Positions 1 to 8,440 of a DNA stretch of 57,909 nucleotides are shown piece after piece; within the stretch, counting starts at the first letter, position 1; every line of letters begins with the position of its first letter. Source of the DNA: Nostoc sp. LEGE 06077 (GTDB lineage: Bacteria > Cyanobacteriota > Cyanobacteriia > Cyanobacteriales > Nostocaceae). The stretch is from NCBI RefSeq assembly GCF_015207705.1, contig NZ_JADEWI010000047.1, forward strand, positions 1 to 57,909, in the 5' to 3' direction. A program made the translations under genes and the position numbers. The notes beneath the pieces are model-generated. The model was given only the letters and a program-made list of their open reading frames with translations, had not been told where the DNA came from and searched no databases.

Positions 1-75
1 ACCCTGCCCTTGGCAAGGGGAGGGTGCGCGACAGCGCGGGTGGGGTGTATTTCATCTGCTTGGGAATTGCTATAT
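1..75. repeat. Dispersed intergenic repeat, copy 1
   Basis: Bases 1-25 form an almost perfect palindrome (ACCCT and CCCTTG paired with CAAGGG and AGGGT, one mismatch). Bases 43-75 recur at 18910-18942 with a single C/T difference over 33 bases. A palindrome plus a dispersed copy suggests a small intergenic repeat or miniature element of the kind common in Nostoc genomes. No coding capacity is seen. Confidence 0.5.
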
Positions 76-96
76 CAACTACATAGCCAAATTTTT

Positions 97-534
97 CTAA
101 AGCAAAATTCGCCCAGATAATAGCTTACGCAAAAAGCTAAACAAACCAATTGCTACATTAATCTGCATCTGGGTTTTGCGTGCTTCATCGATATTTGCTA
201 ATATTTTTTGCATTTCTTGGACATTTTCGGAATTTACCCCGATCACAATTTTATTAATAATTGCGGCTCTCACACTATCTATTGTGTATTTGCATTCATG
301 AATTGCTGGTCTTAATGTATTCACTAAATCCCAATTACTTTTATCTTTAGCTTGCTTCAATTCAAATTGCAGTATGAGTAATATATCTTCTAATTCATCT
401 TCGGTTTTTTGTAATTTCGTTAAATCAATACTATCTCTCGGCTCTGTTTGCAACTGAGCGATGATTGTCGTTAAACCATCGATTGTTTTATTACCTACCG
501 CTGATACTATGTTATTAACAGGTTGATTATCCAT
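97..534 (-). CDS. Hypothetical helical protein, about 145 aa
   Basis: This open frame lies 13 bases behind the stop of the lipoprotein gene at 548-1513 and on the same strand, so the two are probably co-transcribed. I placed the start at the ATG at 534 (residues MDNQPVNNIV). An earlier in-frame ATG at 603 would overlap the lipoprotein gene by 56 bases. The protein is acidic in its first half, rich in Leu, Ile, Gln and Asp, and looks all-helical. A short hydrophobic and basic tail (IGLFSFLRKLLSGRILL) could touch a membrane. I recognise no domain and propose no function. Confidence 0.55.
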   Translation of the reverse strand: MDNQPVNNIVSAVGNKTIDGLTTIIAQLQTEPRDSIDLTKLQKTEDELEDILLILQFELKQAKDKSNWDLVNTLRPAIHECKYTIDSVRAAIINKIVIGVNSENVQEMQKILANIDEARKTQMQINVAIGLFSFLRKLLSGRILL

Positions 535-547
535 AAAAATTACTTTT

Positions 548-1513
548 TTAAATTTGGCATTTAAGTTGAGATTGATCTGGCTTTGATTGCCCATTGACAA
601 CATCTATAAAAAAACTACTCAGAGTTCTATCTGATTTTATCTCTTGCTCAACAATGTTGATTCTACCTGTCAATGAACTGTAATTATTTCCAGTAATATT
701 TGTAGTTAAACTTAAAATTTGGGTAATTCTAGCCGCTATCACATTAAAGCTAAGACGAGGATATTCATCAATCAGTTTTGATAGTCTTTGTCCTTTATCT
801 GCTGCTACTATAAATTTAGCGATCGCAGCTTCGATTATTTCTTTTTCTTCTATATCTAAACTGCGCCATTTATTAATTAATAAACCTACTTGCTTTTCAA
901 TTTTTTGCTTCTCAGTTTCAGATATATTTGCTTGTCTATATTCTTGACGCAGCTTAATTAACTCTAGCCCAATTTCTGCTCTTTCAGGATTCTTCGGCTT
1001 TGGCGGATTTTTTTGCAAGAGTTGAGCAAGGCGGAGCATTTTTACTGTTAAACACCTTGCAGGTTGAGCAGTTTGCGCTACTATCCGACTACTTCCATAA
1101 TCAACTGTTTCTAGATTTGTAAATATCTCCACAGCCTGATCATATTCTGCTTGTAAATTATCTAATGCTGTATCAAGCTCTGATGGCTGCTTTTTCTCAC
1201 CTAAAATAATTAAATCTAACTGTTGAAAATTAATACTACCATCATCACTATTATTTTCAATAATCGGATTATTAAGTAATTCATCGATCATTTGCTCTAG
1301 ATCATCTCCAGTTGAGTCTCTCAGTTGCAGTTGATTAATTTCTCTATATGACGTAATAGCTTCAAATGCTTGATTCCGAAAGTTTTCCGCCGTTGCTCTG
1401 AGTATGGCTCTTTTTTCAGGTGTACAGCTACTAATAGTTAAACTAAGCGCCACAAAAATTAAGGCTAATTTACAGACTGGACTTTTTGGCAATCGACAAA
1501 AACTAATAGACAT
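548..1513 (-). CDS. Putative lipoprotein, unknown function
   Basis: From the ATG at 1513 the product is 321 aa. It has a lipoprotein signal: a basic n-region (RLPKSPVCK), a hydrophobic stretch (LALIFVALSLTI) and a lipobox ending ISSC, with the lipidated Cys at about residue 30. The mature part is charged and helical with long coiled-coil-like stretches (around residues 190-240, rich in Glu, Lys and Gln). An upstream ATG at 1537 would put eight extra residues before the signal. It is therefore likely an envelope-anchored helical protein exported by Sec. I know no family for it. The gene at 97-534 follows directly and may be its partner. Confidence 0.6.
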   Translation of the reverse strand: MSISFCRLPKSPVCKLALIFVALSLTISSCTPEKRAILRATAENFRNQAFEAITSYREINQLQLRDSTGDDLEQMIDELLNNPIIENNSDDGSINFQQLDLIILGEKKQPSELDTALDNLQAEYDQAVEIFTNLETVDYGSSRIVAQTAQPARCLTVKMLRLAQLLQKNPPKPKNPERAEIGLELIKLRQEYRQANISETEKQKIEKQVGLLINKWRSLDIEEKEIIEAAIAKFIVAADKGQRLSKLIDEYPRLSFNVIAARITQILSLTTNITGNNYSSLTGRINIVEQEIKSDRTLSSFFIDVVNGQSKPDQSQLKCQI

Positions 1514-1884
1514 AATTATTCTAGAGAAATATGCCAATTTTAAAAATCGTTATTATTGAATATTTTTTACTATAATCTTTTAGTCGCTAGATTTTTTAAA
1601 CCTTAAATAAAATTCAGTAGTTTATCTTTTTTAAATGCCATTTTTTTCTAAAGAAATCAGCACATTAGGGGAGCTTTTAGGGAAAATAACCTAATATTTT
1701 TAGATTTTCTTAATATATGAGTTATTAGTTAATTGCTTTAATGGATATATATTTATATAGTTATAAATAAAAATAGTAAAGTTTATAACTTTAACTTGTA
1801 CAATTAACTCCGAACTCTCAGATAGAAGCAGCAACGCATACGAGCAAGTTATAATTTTCTTGCGGACGAGCGTAACAAAAATTT
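1514..1884. other. AT-rich divergent intergenic region
   Basis: This 371-base gap separates the minus-strand lipoprotein gene from the plus-strand gene at 1885, so it should hold both promoters. It is very AT-rich. I see no convincing ORF, RNA or strong hairpin in it. Confidence 0.4.
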
Positions 1885-2199
1885 ATGAGTAACCCTCTTT
1901 TACAAGCCTTTTTCGTAGGCAGAGCAGTAGCTGAAGTCATTAATGAGCGCCTAGAAGTTGCTTTGACCGATGCGTTGAGTGAATTAGGTAAGTTTGATGC
2001 CGAAGCCAGAGAGCAACTGCGTCAGTTTACAGAAGAAGTCACACAACGAGCAAATCGGGCATCAGAAGCAGCTAATGTTGGTCAAACAACTGCTTCTGGG
2101 CAAGATCCTGTTGATTTGCAAGCAAATATTGATGAGCTACGAGCCGAAATTGCTCTATTGCGTAATGAATTACAGCGCTATCGCAGCAGTTCTGTATAG
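1885..2199 (+). CDS. Small conserved-type coiled-coil protein, 104 aa
   Basis: The protein begins MSNPLLQAFFVGRAVAEVI and has a short amphipathic N-terminal helix. A helical region rich in Glu and Ala follows (residues 30-65). A C-terminal heptad-like segment (ANIDELRAEIALLRNELQRY) should form a coiled coil. The style matches small proteins conserved across cyanobacteria and some plastids, but I cannot name the family with certainty. It lies 128 bases before the ABC1-type kinase gene on the same strand, with tandem repeats between, so co-transcription is possible but not shown. The start is an ATG without a strong Shine-Dalgarno sequence. Confidence 0.65.
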   Translation: MSNPLLQAFFVGRAVAEVINERLEVALTDALSELGKFDAEAREQLRQFTEEVTQRANRASEAANVGQTTASGQDPVDLQANIDELRAEIALLRNELQRYRSSSV

Positions 2200-2297
2200 T
2201 CAATAGTTATTTAGTCAATAGTCAATAGTCATCACAAATGACATAGACGCGTTAGCGACTTCCCGCATGGTATGACAAATGACAACTAACAAATGAC
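2197..2297. repeat. Short tandem repeats (AGTCAAT-type and AAATGAC-type)
   Basis: Starting in the stop codon of the preceding gene, AGTCAAT/AGTCAT heptamers recur, followed by copies of ACAAATGAC. Such heptameric STRR arrays are typical of heterocystous cyanobacteria. Related arrays occur in this window at 15581, 31487, 36310 and 37870. Confidence 0.6.
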
Positions 2298-2327
2298 ACC
2301 TTTATCAAACACAGTTTAGGAATCAGA

Positions 2328-4067
2328 GTGTCTTATCTTCCAGTTGATTCAGTGACAAACCAACGGTACGCAAAAGATATGGAACAGAGTTATTCAGACA
2401 AAGCATACCGTTGGAATCGTGAAAACTACTCTAGCAAACGCCGCTTTGTAGACATTTGGTCTTTTGTGTTGACCTTTATGTTCAAATTGTGGCGTTACAA
2501 CAAGTCTTGGAGTTATCCAGGTGGTGTAACGGAAGCAAAACAAGCAGCAAGGCGCAAAGCCCAAGCCATTTGGGTTCGTAACACCCTACTAAATTTAGGG
2601 CCGACTTTTATTAAAGTTGGGCAATTGTTTTCGACTCGTGCTGACATATTCCCTAGTGAATATGTTGAAGAGTTATCGAAGCTGCAAGATAAAGTTCCAG
2701 CGTTTAGCTATGAGCAAGTAGAAACGATTATCGAGCAAGAACTGGGAAAAAAAATTCCTGAACTTTTCCAAAGTTTTGAACCTATTCCTCTAGCGGCTGC
2801 GAGTCTAGGACAGGTGCATAAAGGTGTGCTGCACAGTGGGGAAGCTATTGTAGTCAAAGTACAGCGTCCCGGACTAAAGAAGTTATTTGAAATAGATTTA
2901 CAAATTCTCAAAGGAATTGCTCGTTACTTCCAAAACCATCCCAAATGGGGTAAGGGACGAGATTGGATGGGGATTTACGAAGAATGTTGTCGCATTCTTT
3001 GGGAAGAAATCGATTATCTCAGTGAAGGTCGTAACGCTGATACATTTCGTCGCAACTTTCGTGGTTATGACTGGGTGAAAGTGCCAAGAATCTATTGGCG
3101 TTACACTTCGCCACGGGTTCTAACTTTAGAATATCTTCCGGGGATTAAAATTAGTCAATATGAAGCGTTAGAAGCTGCGGGTTTAGACCGTAAGTTAATT
3201 GCGCGTCAAGGCGCTCAAGCTTATTTACACCAACTGCTGAATAATGGCTTTTTCCATGCTGACCCCCATCCAGGAAATATTGCTGTCAGTGCAGATGGTG
3301 GTGGGTTGATCTTCTATGACTTCGGCATGATGGGGCGAATTAAGTCCAATGTCCGAGAAGGATTGATGGAAACTTTGTTTGGGATTGCTCAAAAAGATGG
3401 CGATCGCGTGGTAGAATCACTGGTTAATTTAGGAGCGATCGCACCAGTTGATGATATGGGGCCAGTACGGCGTTCTGTCCAGTATATGCTGGATCATTTT
3501 ATGGATAAGCCGTTTGAAGCCCAATCAGTAGCAGCAATTAGTGATGATCTATACGAAATAGCTTATAATCAGCCATTTAGATTTCCCGCAACTTTCACTT
3601 TTGTGATGCGAGCTTTTTCCACCCTAGAAGGGGTAGGTAAGGGCTTAGATCCAGAATTTAATTTTATGGAAGTTGCCCAACCTTATGCAATGCAGCTTAT
3701 GACAAATATGAATGGCGCTGACAGTAATAGCTTCCTCAATGAATTAAGTCGTCAAGCAGTACAGGTGAGTACGACAGCATTTGGGCTACCACGTAGGCTA
3801 GAAGATACACTGGAAAAATTAGAGCGTGGTGATATGCGCGTGCGGGTGCGTTCTATAGAATCAGAACGCCTGCTGCGGCGACAGGGCAATATTCAACTAG
3901 GAATTAGCTACGCTTTGATAATCAGTGGATTTACTCTGTCAGCAACCATTTTATTGGTGAATCATTATGTATGGTTGGCACTGCTGGCTGGTTTGATTGC
4001 AGCAGCAGTCTCAGTAATCCTGATCCGCTTACTTATTCGCCTCGATCGATATGAACGTATGTATTAA
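2328..4067 (+). CDS. ABC1/UbiB/AarF-family atypical protein kinase
   Basis: The 579-aa product has the ABC1 family signatures in order: KVGQLFSTRADIFP (KxGQ motif, about residue 97), AAASLGQVHKG (Ala-rich nucleotide loop, about 160), the invariant Lys in VVKVQRPG, EIDYLSEGRNA, HADPHPGN (catalytic-loop equivalent) and YDFGMMGRI (metal-binding DFG). Two hydrophobic helices close the C-terminus (about 525-570), so it should sit in a membrane. The family is linked to prenylquinone metabolism and, in phototrophs, to thylakoid and plastoglobule lipid homeostasis; the substrate cannot be read from sequence. The start is a GTG at 2328; an ATG 17 codons further in is an alternative. A PP2C phosphatase gene follows after 18 bases, so a shared transcript is likely. 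Confidence 0.9.
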   Translation: MSYLPVDSVTNQRYAKDMEQSYSDKAYRWNRENYSSKRRFVDIWSFVLTFMFKLWRYNKSWSYPGGVTEAKQAARRKAQAIWVRNTLLNLGPTFIKVGQLFSTRADIFPSEYVEELSKLQDKVPAFSYEQVETIIEQELGKKIPELFQSFEPIPLAAASLGQVHKGVLHSGEAIVVKVQRPGLKKLFEIDLQILKGIARYFQNHPKWGKGRDWMGIYEECCRILWEEIDYLSEGRNADTFRRNFRGYDWVKVPRIYWRYTSPRVLTLEYLPGIKISQYEALEAAGLDRKLIARQGAQAYLHQLLNNGFFHADPHPGNIAVSADGGGLIFYDFGMMGRIKSNVREGLMETLFGIAQKDGDRVVESLVNLGAIAPVDDMGPVRRSVQYMLDHFMDKPFEAQSVAAISDDLYEIAYNQPFRFPATFTFVMRAFSTLEGVGKGLDPEFNFMEVAQPYAMQLMTNMNGADSNSFLNELSRQAVQVSTTAFGLPRRLEDTLEKLERGDMRVRVRSIESERLLRRQGNIQLGISYALIISGFTLSATILLVNHYVWLALLAGLIAAAVSVILIRLLIRLDRYERMY

Positions 4068-4085
4068 TTATTGCCTTAAAAAATT

Positions 4086-4814
4086 ATGAAATTGAAATTC
4101 ACGGGTTTTAGTGATCCGGGACTTATTCGTTCTAGTAACCAAGATGCTTATTATGTTGACCCTGAAGGGCGATTTTTTATCGTTGCTGATGGGATGGGTG
4201 GTCACGCTGGCGGTGAAGAAGCAAGCCACATTGCAACACGAGAAATTCAAGCCCATTTAGTAGCCAACTGGAATTCTGGGGAATCAGACCCAGAATTGCT
4301 CGAAAAAGCTTTGTGGCAAGCTAATGAGGCAATTTTACTAGATCAGCAAAACCATCCAGAACGCGCTGATATGGGTACTACTGTGGTTGTAGTACTTTTT
4401 CGCCAAGCAGAATCTCCTTGGTGCGCTCACATTGGCGACTCTAGATTGTATCGCTTGCGAGATGCACAACTCACCCAAATCACGGAAGACCATACCTGGG
4501 TAGCAAGAGCAATCAAAATTGGTGACATCACTTCCGACGAAGCCCGAATTCACCCCTTCCGCCATGTTTTATCGCGTTGTTTGGGTCGAGAAGACCTCCA
4601 TCAATTTGATGTGCAACCACTGGATGTTACAGCAGGCGATCGCTTGCTATTATGCAGTGATGGTCTCACCGAAGAACTGGTAGATGAAAAGATTGCTGAC
4701 TGTCTACAAAACATTCCCTTGCTAGAGAAAGCCTCTGTCTCCTTGATTGAAGCGGCTAAAGAGCAAGGAGGACACGATAACATCACAGTCGTCATTGTAG
4801 AATTACAAGGTTGA
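4086..4814 (+). CDS. PP2C-family Ser/Thr protein phosphatase
   Basis: The 242-aa product is a single-domain bacterial PP2C. Visible motifs are SNQDAYY (metal-binding Asp near the N-terminus), VADGMGGHAGGEEAS (Asp-Gly metal site), MGTTVVVVLF, AHIGDSRLYRL, LLLCSDGLTEEL and GGHDNITVVIVEL (C-terminal metal Asp). All metal ligands appear present, so it should be an active Mn/Mg-dependent phosphatase in the cytosol. Length is normal for the Stp/PrpC type. It starts 18 bases after an atypical kinase gene and shares its strand, which suggests opposed kinase and phosphatase activities made together. A second kinase gene lies 1.2 kb away on the other strand. Confidence 0.92.
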   Translation: MKLKFTGFSDPGLIRSSNQDAYYVDPEGRFFIVADGMGGHAGGEEASHIATREIQAHLVANWNSGESDPELLEKALWQANEAILLDQQNHPERADMGTTVVVVLFRQAESPWCAHIGDSRLYRLRDAQLTQITEDHTWVARAIKIGDITSDEARIHPFRHVLSRCLGREDLHQFDVQPLDVTAGDRLLLCSDGLTEELVDEKIADCLQNIPLLEKASVSLIEAAKEQGGHDNITVVIVELQG

Positions 4815-4843
4815 ACTACAAAACAGTCAAGAGTCACTGGCCA

Positions 4844-4893
4844 CAGCCGAGAACAGGGAATAAGGAAATCTCCTTATTCCCTGTTCTCGGCTG
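4844..4893. terminator. 23-bp perfect hairpin behind the phosphatase gene
   Basis: Bases 4844-4866 pair perfectly with 4871-4893 around a four-base loop (AATC). It lies 30 bases after the stop of the PP2C gene. There is no clean T-run behind it, so it may be an intergenic inverted repeat that ends or protects the transcript rather than a textbook intrinsic terminator. Confidence 0.6.
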
Positions 4894-5432
4894 GGTATAA
4901 GTTACTTTTGACTTTGGAATTTTGACTTTGGAAATTTTTTAGTAAATATACTTAGCAATTTGTTCAGCCTGAGCATTTTTATTCTTTACAACTTGATAAA
5001 AATACTTTTAACTTCCAAAATTTAGCTGTTGGAGGCTGAGTTTATATAATTTGTTGAATTGACATCTTGCAGATAATACGGTAGGGCGCATATAATTCAG
5101 GTTTAATACCTTTCACTTCCCCTTGCTTCTATAAGTTTCTCCCTGCCAGAGAAGCTTCAACTCTGCATGGTTAAAGTGAGGTATTTAATTTCACTATTTG
5201 TGAAATTTCCCGGAATTTGCCTGAGCATACTTGAGTTGTATACCAGTAGGTTTAGGCAAAAGCTGTTAAAGACACCCAAAGTTTATCCCAAAGAGTGTGG
5301 GCAAACAGTCAAACAATTGTTATCTTTCTTAATACGTAGGAACAAATGTAGAGCTACTGTTAGTCCCATATCAATCCTTTGTAGGATTTTCCCCCTAAAT
5401 CTCTCTTTTACGCGTTGTTTTCGGAGTTTACT
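4894..5432 (+). promoter_or_regulatory. Upstream region of nblA
   Basis: About 540 bases without a convincing gene precede nblA. A TTGACA at 5059-5064 and a TATAAT at 5091-5096 are present, but their 26-base spacing is too long for one promoter, and a second TATAAT lies at 5045-5050. I could not find a clear GTA-N8-TAC NtcA site. An 89-codon ORF at 5167-5436 overlaps the nblA start; its Cys- and Arg-rich product looks non-coding. Confidence 0.35.
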
Positions 5433-5630
5433 ATGAACCAACCAATTGAATTATCTTTGGAACAACAATTCAGTATCCGTTCATTCGCTACCCAAGTGCA
5501 AAATATGAGCCATGACCAAGCTAAAGACTTTTTAGTCAAGCTCTATGAGCAAATGGTTGTGCGGGAGGCTACTTATCAAGAGTTACTCAAGCATCAGTGG
5601 GGCTTAGATTCTGGTTCCACTCTGGCATAG
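5433..5630 (+). CDS. nblA: NblA, phycobilisome degradation adaptor
   Basis: The 65-aa product starts MNQPIELSLEQQFSIRSFA and contains the family pattern ELSLEQQF ... MSHDQAKDFLVKLYEQMVVRE ... LLKHQWG. NblA is a small helix-loop-helix dimer that binds phycobiliproteins and brings them to a Clp protease, so that the antenna is broken down under nitrogen or sulfur starvation and in heterocysts. The ATG at 5433 is preceded by GGAG six bases upstream; an in-frame ATG six codons earlier lacks this. The gene stands alone between a phosphatase and a kinase gene, 23 kb from the phycobilisome operon that encodes its targets. Confidence 0.93.
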   Translation: MNQPIELSLEQQFSIRSFATQVQNMSHDQAKDFLVKLYEQMVVREATYQELLKHQWGLDSGSTLA

Positions 5631-6033
5631 AGTTCTTTTGTGTCTTAGTGGCGACCTCCTTCTCTTGCTCGGTTCCAAGAAGGAAAGGAGCTGGGGATGC
5701 TGGGGCGTCAACTTTAGTTCAAGAATTGTAAATTGATTGTTTTTAATCTAACTCTATGCCTAGCCAAAATAAAGGCTGCACATATTTGTTAAGACTAAAT
5801 TTGTATTGTAGGGGATAAATTAGCAATCATAACTAGCCAAAACATTGTAGTTATGGCTATTTAAGTAAACTAATTTATGTGCTGTATTGGATACATAACA
5901 CGATTTGCGTAGATCCAATTAATCACAGTTGAACACTTGCCATCGCTAATCATTATATTTGCTATAACGTAAGGCTTACAACCGAATATAGATTTATTGT
6001 TATAAAAGTTTACACTTTGCAATCAGCCACATT
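5631..6033. other. Convergent intergenic region behind nblA
   Basis: This gap lies between nblA (plus) and the kinase gene (minus). Around 5652-5690 CTCCTTCT can pair with AGAAGGAAAGGAG as an imperfect stem that may end the nblA transcript. Nothing else is recognisable; the rest is AT-rich. Confidence 0.3.
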
Positions 6034-7599
6034 CTAGCTCGAAAGATCGAGGGGAACGTCTGTAGCCATTGCTTCTAATTTAGACAAGATTTGGGGTTTA
6101 ATTTTTTCGTACTCACTTTTTAGTACATTTTTACCAAGTTGCGGATCTACAGATGAAGCTGAGACTTTACTTTCTTCTGCCCACTGTTCTAGGTTTTGGC
6201 GTTGAGCCGTAGCGATACTAGAAAGTAGGATATGAGAACAGCGACTGGGTGCTTCCCGCGCAAAGAATAACAACCGATAGTAACCAGTTTTTGCTAATAA
6301 TCTAGCTACTTCTTGCCCGAAACTAGTCTTGAGATCCAGATAGTAAGGCAACCACTTAACACCGTGTTTGCGATTGTAGATAACCGTAATCCATAGTGCC
6401 ATAGGGTGAGGCGCAGGCAGAAATAGGAATTGATTATAACGATCGCAGGCAAACCTTTTAAGAATTTCCCGCTGTGGTAGCATCACCCAGAGAGTTGGTA
6501 AAACCTCATTATTAACGCGCATCGTCTGGGGAAACACAATATCAGCAATTGGCTTATTGTCTGGCCAAGCAGCAGAACGTAGGATTTCATCATGTGAAGA
6601 CAACACCTGGACATCAACTTTTGTCTTTGGCTGCTGCTCAACGGGAATGGTTAAGCTACGAGTAGCCACAGGTTTAGGTGTTGGGTTACTTGGTTGAACT
6701 ATGGGTGAGCGATAATTCTGTTCAATAGATTCTAGCGCCTTTAAGATTTCACTCACCTTCTGAGGGCGATCGCTTGGTGCTTTAGCTAAACAACTCATCA
6801 CTAAATTTTGTACTTCTTTGGGAATTTGCACCCCAGGATTAACTTCAGTAAAGGAGCGTGGTTCGAGACTGTGATGGGTTTTATACCATGCGCCAAAGGA
6901 ATGAGTAGGTGCTAATAACGGCATCTTGCCAGTCAGCATCTCAAACATCATCACACCTAAACTGTAAATATCCGACCGATTGTCTAATTCCTTACCCTCC
7001 ATCTGTTCGGGAGAAGAATAAGCCAAAGTTCCTAAATAAAATTTTGTCTGGTCGCTATTGGCTTGGAGTAACTTAGCAATGCCAAAATCCAGAATTTTGA
7101 TTAATTCCCCAAAGCTGGAGTCCTGAATTACCAGCATATTACTGGGTTTAATATCACGATGAATGATGGGATAAACAGTGCCATCAACTGGTATACCATC
7201 ATGGGCGCACTGTAAACCGAGTCCGATTTGACGCACCATACTCAAGAATCTGGGTAAAGCTAGATAGTGCTGACGAATAATCTGACTCAGGCTATGTCCT
7301 TGAAGATATTCCATCACGTAAAAGGGCGTATTATTTTCATCTACGCCATAGTCCATGACTCGCACAATGTGAATGCTTTTTTGCCCTAGCAAAGCACAGG
7401 TTTTCGCTTCTCGCTCAAAGCGTTCTTGTAACCGCATTTTTTCATTTTGAATCGAGAGGGCGAGAAACTTGACAGCAACAGGTACTCCTCCCAACAAAAT
7501 ATCTTTAGCACGATAAACTCGACCCATTGCTCCAGTACCAATTAATTCTTGAAGCTGATAGCGTTTGCCGAGTAAGCGTCCAATGTTGGGGTCTGACAT
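6034..7599 (-). CDS. Hanks-type Ser/Thr protein kinase
   Basis: The 521-aa protein has a complete N-terminal kinase domain (residues about 14-290): glycine loop IGTGAMGRVY (20-29), ATP lysine in VAVKF (Lys44), Glu63, catalytic loop IIHRDIKPSN (Asp149), DFG at 171-173 and an SPEQM activation-segment end. No transmembrane helix is seen, so it is probably cytosolic. A Pro- and Thr-rich linker (about 300-340) leads to a C-terminal domain (about 350-490) that I do not recognise but that looks folded, with several Trp and Tyr; it may sense a ligand or bind a target. The gene converges on nblA. Whether the kinase acts on antenna turnover cannot be read from sequence. Confidence 0.92.
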   Translation of the reverse strand: MSDPNIGRLLGKRYQLQELIGTGAMGRVYRAKDILLGGVPVAVKFLALSIQNEKMRLQERFEREAKTCALLGQKSIHIVRVMDYGVDENNTPFYVMEYLQGHSLSQIIRQHYLALPRFLSMVRQIGLGLQCAHDGIPVDGTVYPIIHRDIKPSNMLVIQDSSFGELIKILDFGIAKLLQANSDQTKFYLGTLAYSSPEQMEGKELDNRSDIYSLGVMMFEMLTGKMPLLAPTHSFGAWYKTHHSLEPRSFTEVNPGVQIPKEVQNLVMSCLAKAPSDRPQKVSEILKALESIEQNYRSPIVQPSNPTPKPVATRSLTIPVEQQPKTKVDVQVLSSHDEILRSAAWPDNKPIADIVFPQTMRVNNEVLPTLWVMLPQREILKRFACDRYNQFLFLPAPHPMALWITVIYNRKHGVKWLPYYLDLKTSFGQEVARLLAKTGYYRLLFFAREAPSRCSHILLSSIATAQRQNLEQWAEESKVSASSVDPQLGKNVLKSEYEKIKPQILSKLEAMATDVPLDLSS

Positions 7600-7672
7600 A
7601 AAACATTCGACTCCAAAAGCAGATTGATTGTAAGTGTGTAGGAAAATAAGTACGTTAAAACTGGCATTTTTT

Positions 7673-7703
7673 GATTTATCTAGAATCTGTTTCTAGATAA
7701 ATC
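7673..7703. repeat. 12-bp perfect hairpin upstream of the kinase gene
   Basis: GATTTATCTAGA (7673-7684) pairs with TCTAGATAAATC (7692-7703) around a seven-base loop. On either strand it is not followed by a T-run, so it is not a clear terminator. It lies 74 bases upstream of the kinase start inside a 309-base gap, where it could be an operator-like palindrome or an mRNA leader structure. I see nothing else in 7600-7908. Confidence 0.45.
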
Positions 7704-7908
7704 ACTGTTGACAATTGCTGAAAGATGGCAATTCAAACCTACGGAATGGTAGATTCATCCTGAAGTTTGCTAACATTCCGCACTCTGATGTTGATGTATT
7801 TTTAGTCTGCCCAAATTTAACTAAATAATTATCTATGGTTTCTATTGATTTACAATCGCTCGTCCTGGCTTCAATCCCCTAGTTTTAACTCTGGGGTTGT
7901 ACTCAGCA

Positions 7909-8340
7909 CTATTTCAGCGGTTGACGTTCTAAGCTGGCTTCCATTGTGCTAGTTAAAGAATGACCTGACATAACACCACAACTTAAATAGTAAGTGTCAT
8001 TGGAGAGACGATAGATTGTTTCAAAGCCACTGCGACGTTGGCGATCGCTCAGTACCCAATAGCGCTGGACAATTGTATCTAGACCAATCCAGCCTTCGCC
8101 TTCTATTTGCCCGAAAAGATTATGCTGAAGCAAGAAAGTATACTGGCGTTCGCCTTCATGCAAACGCCCTTTGTATTGTAAAGAGATTTCCGAGCGATCG
8201 CTGCCGGGAAAAATCAGCTTTGTGGCCATTGTGAACCAGTTATCTCGATTCCAAGCAACTAAGGTCATACCCTTTACGCTGATTGGCATCCCATTGCGTT
8301 CTAGCCAATTGCCTTGTAATATCCAGCGTCCTGGTTCCAT
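7909..8340 (-). CDS. Conserved-type hypothetical protein
   Basis: From the ATG at 8340 (MEPGRWILQGNWLERNG) the product is 143 aa. The frame is open 20 codons further, but only a TTG (8400) could start it there. The protein is rich in Trp, Tyr and Gly with alternating polar and hydrophobic residues (WILQGNW, YTFLLQHNLFGQIEGEGWIG, QRYWVL), which suggests a beta-barrel fold of the lipocalin or DUF3598-like kind. This is an inference from pattern only. It lies downstream of anmK on the same strand. No catalytic motif is visible. Confidence 0.65.
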   Translation of the reverse strand: MEPGRWILQGNWLERNGMPISVKGMTLVAWNRDNWFTMATKLIFPGSDRSEISLQYKGRLHEGERQYTFLLQHNLFGQIEGEGWIGLDTIVQRYWVLSDRQRRSGFETIYRLSNDTYYLSCGVMSGHSLTSTMEASLERQPLK

Positions 8341-8440
8341 TAGAAAAGTGTGACCCACCTTCTCAGTTCCTTGTCTTGATCGAGTACCCTTACGACTCAA
8401 AGATATATTTGAAACCTGAAAATGTCAGGTGCTTAAGTCA

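Noticed and set aside
5059-5096. TTGACA and TATAAT as one promoter for nblA
   Set aside because: The 26-base spacing is far from the normal 16-18, so the two boxes cannot be paired with confidence.
5167-5436. 89-codon plus-strand ORF ahead of nblA
   Set aside because: It overlaps the nblA start, has no ribosome site and a Cys/Arg/Leu-rich product of unlikely composition.
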